A stretch of 8,971 nucleotides of DNA, from NCBI GenBank assembly GCA_964596135.1, contig CAZQTF010000162.1, positions 1-8,971 on the forward strand, written 5' to 3'. Below the pieces are notes generated by a model that was given only the letters and a program-made list of their open reading frames with translations, had not been told where the DNA came from and searched no databases. Below, in pieces: positions 6,213 to 8,971 of the stretch. The translations under genes were made by a program, and so were the position numbers. This stretch comes from JADJNW01 sp964596135 (lineage in GTDB: Bacteria; Bacteroidota; Bacteroidia; Chitinophagales; Saprospiraceae). The first letter of the stretch is position 1. Each line of letters begins with the position of its first letter.

Positions 6213-7001
6213 TTACGATTGTTTGCGGATCACAAAACCTTTTCCGACAGAATATTTGGAGTTTTTGAATAAAAAATAGTCCAGACCAATAAGGATATCG
6301 GTAAAGACAACCAACCAGGGAGCTTTGTTCGTGGGGCGCAATTTTACTTTTTTGGGCTCCTGCCCGGAAATGTTGCTAGCGTTGGCTTTGAGCAAACGCT
6401 GCACCCATCCTGTCCAGTACATTTCAAGCAAGCCCACCAGATAGCCACTGAGATTTTGTTCCTGTAAAATTGTTAAGCCATTTGATTGCAACCATTGACG
6501 AAAATCAGCGGGCGCGATGAGATATGCATGCCCAAAAGCATAAGCTCCTTGTGGGATACACTTTTCACCTCGATTAAGGCGGTTGACCGGATCGTAGGTA
6601 AACGGAAAATCTTTTGAGGGGAAGGTGAGCACAGCGATGCCGCCAGGTTTCAAAACTCTTGCAATTTCCTGCACCATGCGTACCGGATCGCCTACGTGCT
6701 CGATGACTTCCACCGATACCAGCAGATTGAAAGTATTGTCAGGAAAACTTAATGCCAATGCATTTTCGACCTGGTAATTCAGATTGGGCACATTATGATT
6801 CAGTGCTTTAGCAAATTCCACATCTGCCTCGTTGATATCGCAGCCTATGAGTTGTTTGCAAAAACCAGCAATTGCTGCGTCGTAATCCCCTTCGCCGGTG
6901 CCAAGACTTAGCCCTTTTTCAAAAGAACCATATTTCTGCAACGCTTTTTTGACAAAGCGATAGCGATTTCGATAAGTTGGAAAAAGAAGTTTGTAATTCA
7001 A
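6213..7001 (-). CDS. Class I SAM-dependent methyltransferase, TTG start
   Basis: This 262-aa protein has a Methyltransf_11-type Rossmann core. It has a SAM-binding motif LSLGTGEGDYD (31-41), an acidic residue in GCDIN (D55) at the end of beta 2, SFPDNTFNLLVSVEVIEHVGDP (85-106) with the typical VIEHV segment, and RVLKPGGIAVLTFP (115-128). The C-terminal part is specific to this protein and has two hydrophobic, aromatic stretches (about 186-204 and 227-246) that may contact membrane or a lipid acceptor. The frame begins at TTG (7001); an in-frame TGA lies two codons upstream and there is no early ATG, so TTG is the best start and keeps the FPTYRNRYRF segment. It sits between a membrane glycosyltransferase and a carboxylase beta gene with short gaps. 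A glycan or lipid-linked acceptor is plausible from the context, but the substrate cannot be read from the sequence. Confidence 0.88.
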   Translation of the reverse strand: MNYKLLFPTYRNRYRFVKKALQKYGSFEKGLSLGTGEGDYDAAIAGFCKQLIGCDINEADVEFAKALNHNVPNLNYQVENALALSFPDNTFNLLVSVEVIEHVGDPVRMVQEIARVLKPGGIAVLTFPSKDFPFTYDPVNRLNRGEKCIPQGAYAFGHAYLIAPADFRQWLQSNGLTILQEQNLSGYLVGLLEMYWTGWVQRLLKANASNISGQEPKKVKLRPTNKAPWLVVFTDILIGLDYFLFKNSKYSVGKGFVIRKQS

Positions 7002-7037
7002 GGTTCAAAATAAATGTTCAGAAAAATAAATAAATAC

Positions 7038-8971
7038 TTAAAGTTGAGCTGCCGCCTGCCGATACTGTTGAGCAGTTTGCGAATCGCCTTGTTGTTCCAG
7101 TGCAGTAGCTGCCAGTTCATACGCTTGTTTGAAACGTGGGCTCAATTCGATGGCTTTTTGCACGTTGCGTAGCACTTCCCCCCAGTTTTGCTGTTGTTGA
7201 TAGGCAAATCCTAAGTAATAGTAAACGATGGCATTCTCATCATTGGCATCCAGTGATTGCCGGAAAACGTCAATTGCCTGGAGCACATTTCCGGTGTTGA
7301 GGTATGCCAGCCCAAGATAATAAAGCGATGTTTCATTTTGGGGCGCGGCACGCAGGGATTCGTTGGCAGCGTTGACCGCCTGCTGAAAGTTGCCGCTGTT
7401 GAGATACACAGAAGCAAGACTTTGCCACGCAAGTTCGTTATCTGGATGGGTATCGGTTTCTTTTTTGAGTTCATCAAGCGCGAGCGCCCAGTTCTGTTGC
7501 TTGATCGCCATTTCGCCCCGATAAGCAAAGTGATCGGCGTCTTTCTCGATGGCTGTAAGGGGCACGTCATTGGCAGTGACGGTATAAATAGTACGGCTAT
7601 TGGGCCACTTTTTGCCACGCAGATGCGGACCACGAATGTAACGCGACGGGAAGATGCCATAATCCCACAACTCGGAATACCGATTGTTGAAACGGGCGTA
7701 TTTCACCTGCACTTTGCCATTATATTTGCCGGCCAGCCGGCTCACCGGATACCAAAAACTGGTGCCGATGGTCACCGTGTCCTGCATATTTGTGCCGATG
7801 ATGCCCTGCGATTCCATCCAGTCTAATGCCTGTTTGGTGCTCACGCCCCAGTAGTCGGTTTCGTAATTGCCATAAGCGCCCTTCAGTCCTCCACCGATCG
7901 GGTTGAAATATACGTACGGATAGTGCGGATTTTTTACAATAAACACCGTTGGCTCCAGCATAAGCAAACCGAGCACGCCATAAAGTACGTATTTTGCAAT
8001 CTTGTTTTTCAAAAATGATTCCAGTATCATCCAGCCAAGCGTTGCCAACACTACCATGCTGGGATACACAAACATCAGGTGCCGCCAGCCGTCGTGCAGG
8101 GTGGAATCTTTGTAAATGATATAAAAAATCGGAAAAATCGTGGCAAAAAGCATCAGAAAAACAGGAATTGGTTCGTGTTTTTTTAAAATTGAACGCAAAA
8201 GCGCCAGGCTTCCGACAAAACCGATTAGTACAAACAGCGGGATCGTTTTGGCGATCCAAAACACGGGATAATACCAAATCGTTTTATCTGACATTACATT
8301 TTCGCCTTCAAACAATACCCGAATCTTCACACCCAATGCAGAGAATTCGCTCAATGCCTGGAGTGGATGGGCAATAGGGCTTTGCAATGCCCAAGGCCAA
8401 GTCAGAATTGCCAGAATATAGCCGGTTGCGGCAACGCCAACGCCATAAAGGGCATAGGCTCCAATTAGCTTTGATTGCTCTGAAATGCCTTTGATCCCAT
8501 ATTTGAATAGAAAATCCAGCCCGAGGAATAATCCGAGATAACCAAACAGCAGCAATCCACCTGCACGAGTCGCCAGCGCCAGCGCGATTCCTAACGCCAA
8601 CCCAGCGAGCATGCCCCATTTAGGTTTGGGGAGTGTTTTTAAAAGTAAAATGATATAATAGTTGGCGATAGCAAAACCCGCCGCAAACGGAATATCCTTC
8701 GGATTCATCAGCGAATGCCCCAGAAAACGGGGCGACAAAAAGATGAATAACAAGGCCAGAATGCCTGCCCGCCAACCCGCAATTTCCTTTGCCGTCAAAC
8801 CCACGAACAGCATTGCCAGTACACCGATGATCGCATTGAAAATATGTCGAATATTATGATAGCCAACGTCCAAAGTATCATAACCCAGTGATTTATTTAC
8901 CAAACCGGTTGTCAGGTCAAAAAAACCACCGTACAAGTGCATGTTGCCTTTGGGTATATTCAGGGCGCTGG
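7038..8971 (-). CDS. GT39-like membrane glycosyltransferase with C-terminal TPR array (5' partial)
   Basis: The frame stays open to the window edge (...SALNIPKGN before an internal Met at 8942), so the N-terminus is missing; 634 residues follow that Met. Numbered from it, there are about ten membrane helices (roughly 34-335), with motifs LSPRFLGHSLMNPKDIPFA (69-87) and DGWRHLMFVYP (284-294), typical of GT-C/GT39 (ArnT/PMT-like) enzymes that use lipid-phosphate sugar donors. A soluble, probably periplasmic domain follows (about 336-470). Then come TPRs in strict 34-residue register: 471-504, 505-538, 539-572, 573-606 and a partial 607-634. The missing N-terminus should hold the first extracytoplasmic loop with the acidic catalytic residue, so activity cannot be judged. 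It is the first gene of the visible operon, 36 nt before the methyltransferase. Donor and acceptor are unknown; glycan or glycolipid modification is inferred. Confidence 0.85.
   Translation of the reverse strand, partial: SALNIPKGNMHLYGGFFDLTTGLVNKSLGYDTLDVGYHNIRHIFNAIIGVLAMLFVGLTAKEIAGWRAGILALLFIFLSPRFLGHSLMNPKDIPFAAGFAIANYYIILLLKTLPKPKWGMLAGLALGIALALATRAGGLLLFGYLGLFLGLDFLFKYGIKGISEQSKLIGAYALYGVGVAATGYILAILTWPWALQSPIAHPLQALSEFSALGVKIRVLFEGENVMSDKTIWYYPVFWIAKTIPLFVLIGFVGSLALLRSILKKHEPIPVFLMLFATIFPIFYIIYKDSTLHDGWRHLMFVYPSMVVLATLGWMILESFLKNKIAKYVLYGVLGLLMLEPTVFIVKNPHYPYVYFNPIGGGLKGAYGNYETDYWGVSTKQALDWMESQGIIGTNMQDTVTIGTSFWYPVSRLAGKYNGKVQVKYARFNNRYSELWDYGIFPSRYIRGPHLRGKKWPNSRTIYTVTANDVPLTAIEKDADHFAYRGEMAIKQQNWALALDELKKETDTHPDNELAWQSLASVYLNSGNFQQAVNAANESLRAAPQNETSLYYLGLAYLNTGNVLQAIDVFRQSLDANDENAIVYYYLGFAYQQQQNWGEVLRNVQKAIELSPRFKQAYELAATALEQQGDSQTAQQYRQAAAQL

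Noticed and set aside
7720..8277. A 185-codon minus-strand frame within the glycosyltransferase gene
   Set aside because: It is an alternative frame inside a clearly coding GT39-like gene, and its composition (many Arg, His, Gln and Cys residues) is typical of out-of-frame translation.

Overview
This 8.97 kb window carries genes on the minus strand only. It most likely comes from a Bacteroidota chromosome, probably of the Saprospiraceae/Saprospiria type. The reasons are AT-rich leaders without clear Shine-Dalgarno sites, secreted CotH-family proteins whose signal peptides end near '-AQ/-GQ', and an acyl-CoA carboxyltransferase of the kind familiar from that phylum. The taxonomic placement is by eye and is an inference. 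I saw no rRNA, tRNA, CRISPR array, insertion sequence or phage gene.

In transcription order, from high to low coordinates, the first unit is a likely three-gene operon. It holds a GT39-like polytopic membrane glycosyltransferase with a C-terminal TPR array (its N-terminus is cut off by the window edge), a class I SAM-dependent methyltransferase with a probable TTG start, and a biotin-dependent acyl-CoA carboxylase beta subunit. The gaps are 36 and 33 nt. The unit is followed by a 305-nt intergenic region containing a textbook intrinsic terminator and two overlapping hairpins.

The second unit is a short asparaginase-like protein, consisting of the N-terminal catalytic domain only, followed 13 nt later by a 73-aa two-helix membrane protein. 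A 267-nt spacer follows.

The third unit is a tandem pair of secreted CotH-type (spore-coat-protein-H-like) atypical kinase paralogues, separated by a 91-nt gap that contains a strong terminator-like hairpin. The downstream copy keeps the motifs expected of an active CotH kinase. The upstream copy has lost the glycine/serine loop, the probable ATP-binding lysine and the probable catalytic aspartate (Asn instead), so it looks like a pseudokinase paired with a kinase. This is the most interesting observation here. The rest of the window looks like ordinary housekeeping or accessory content.
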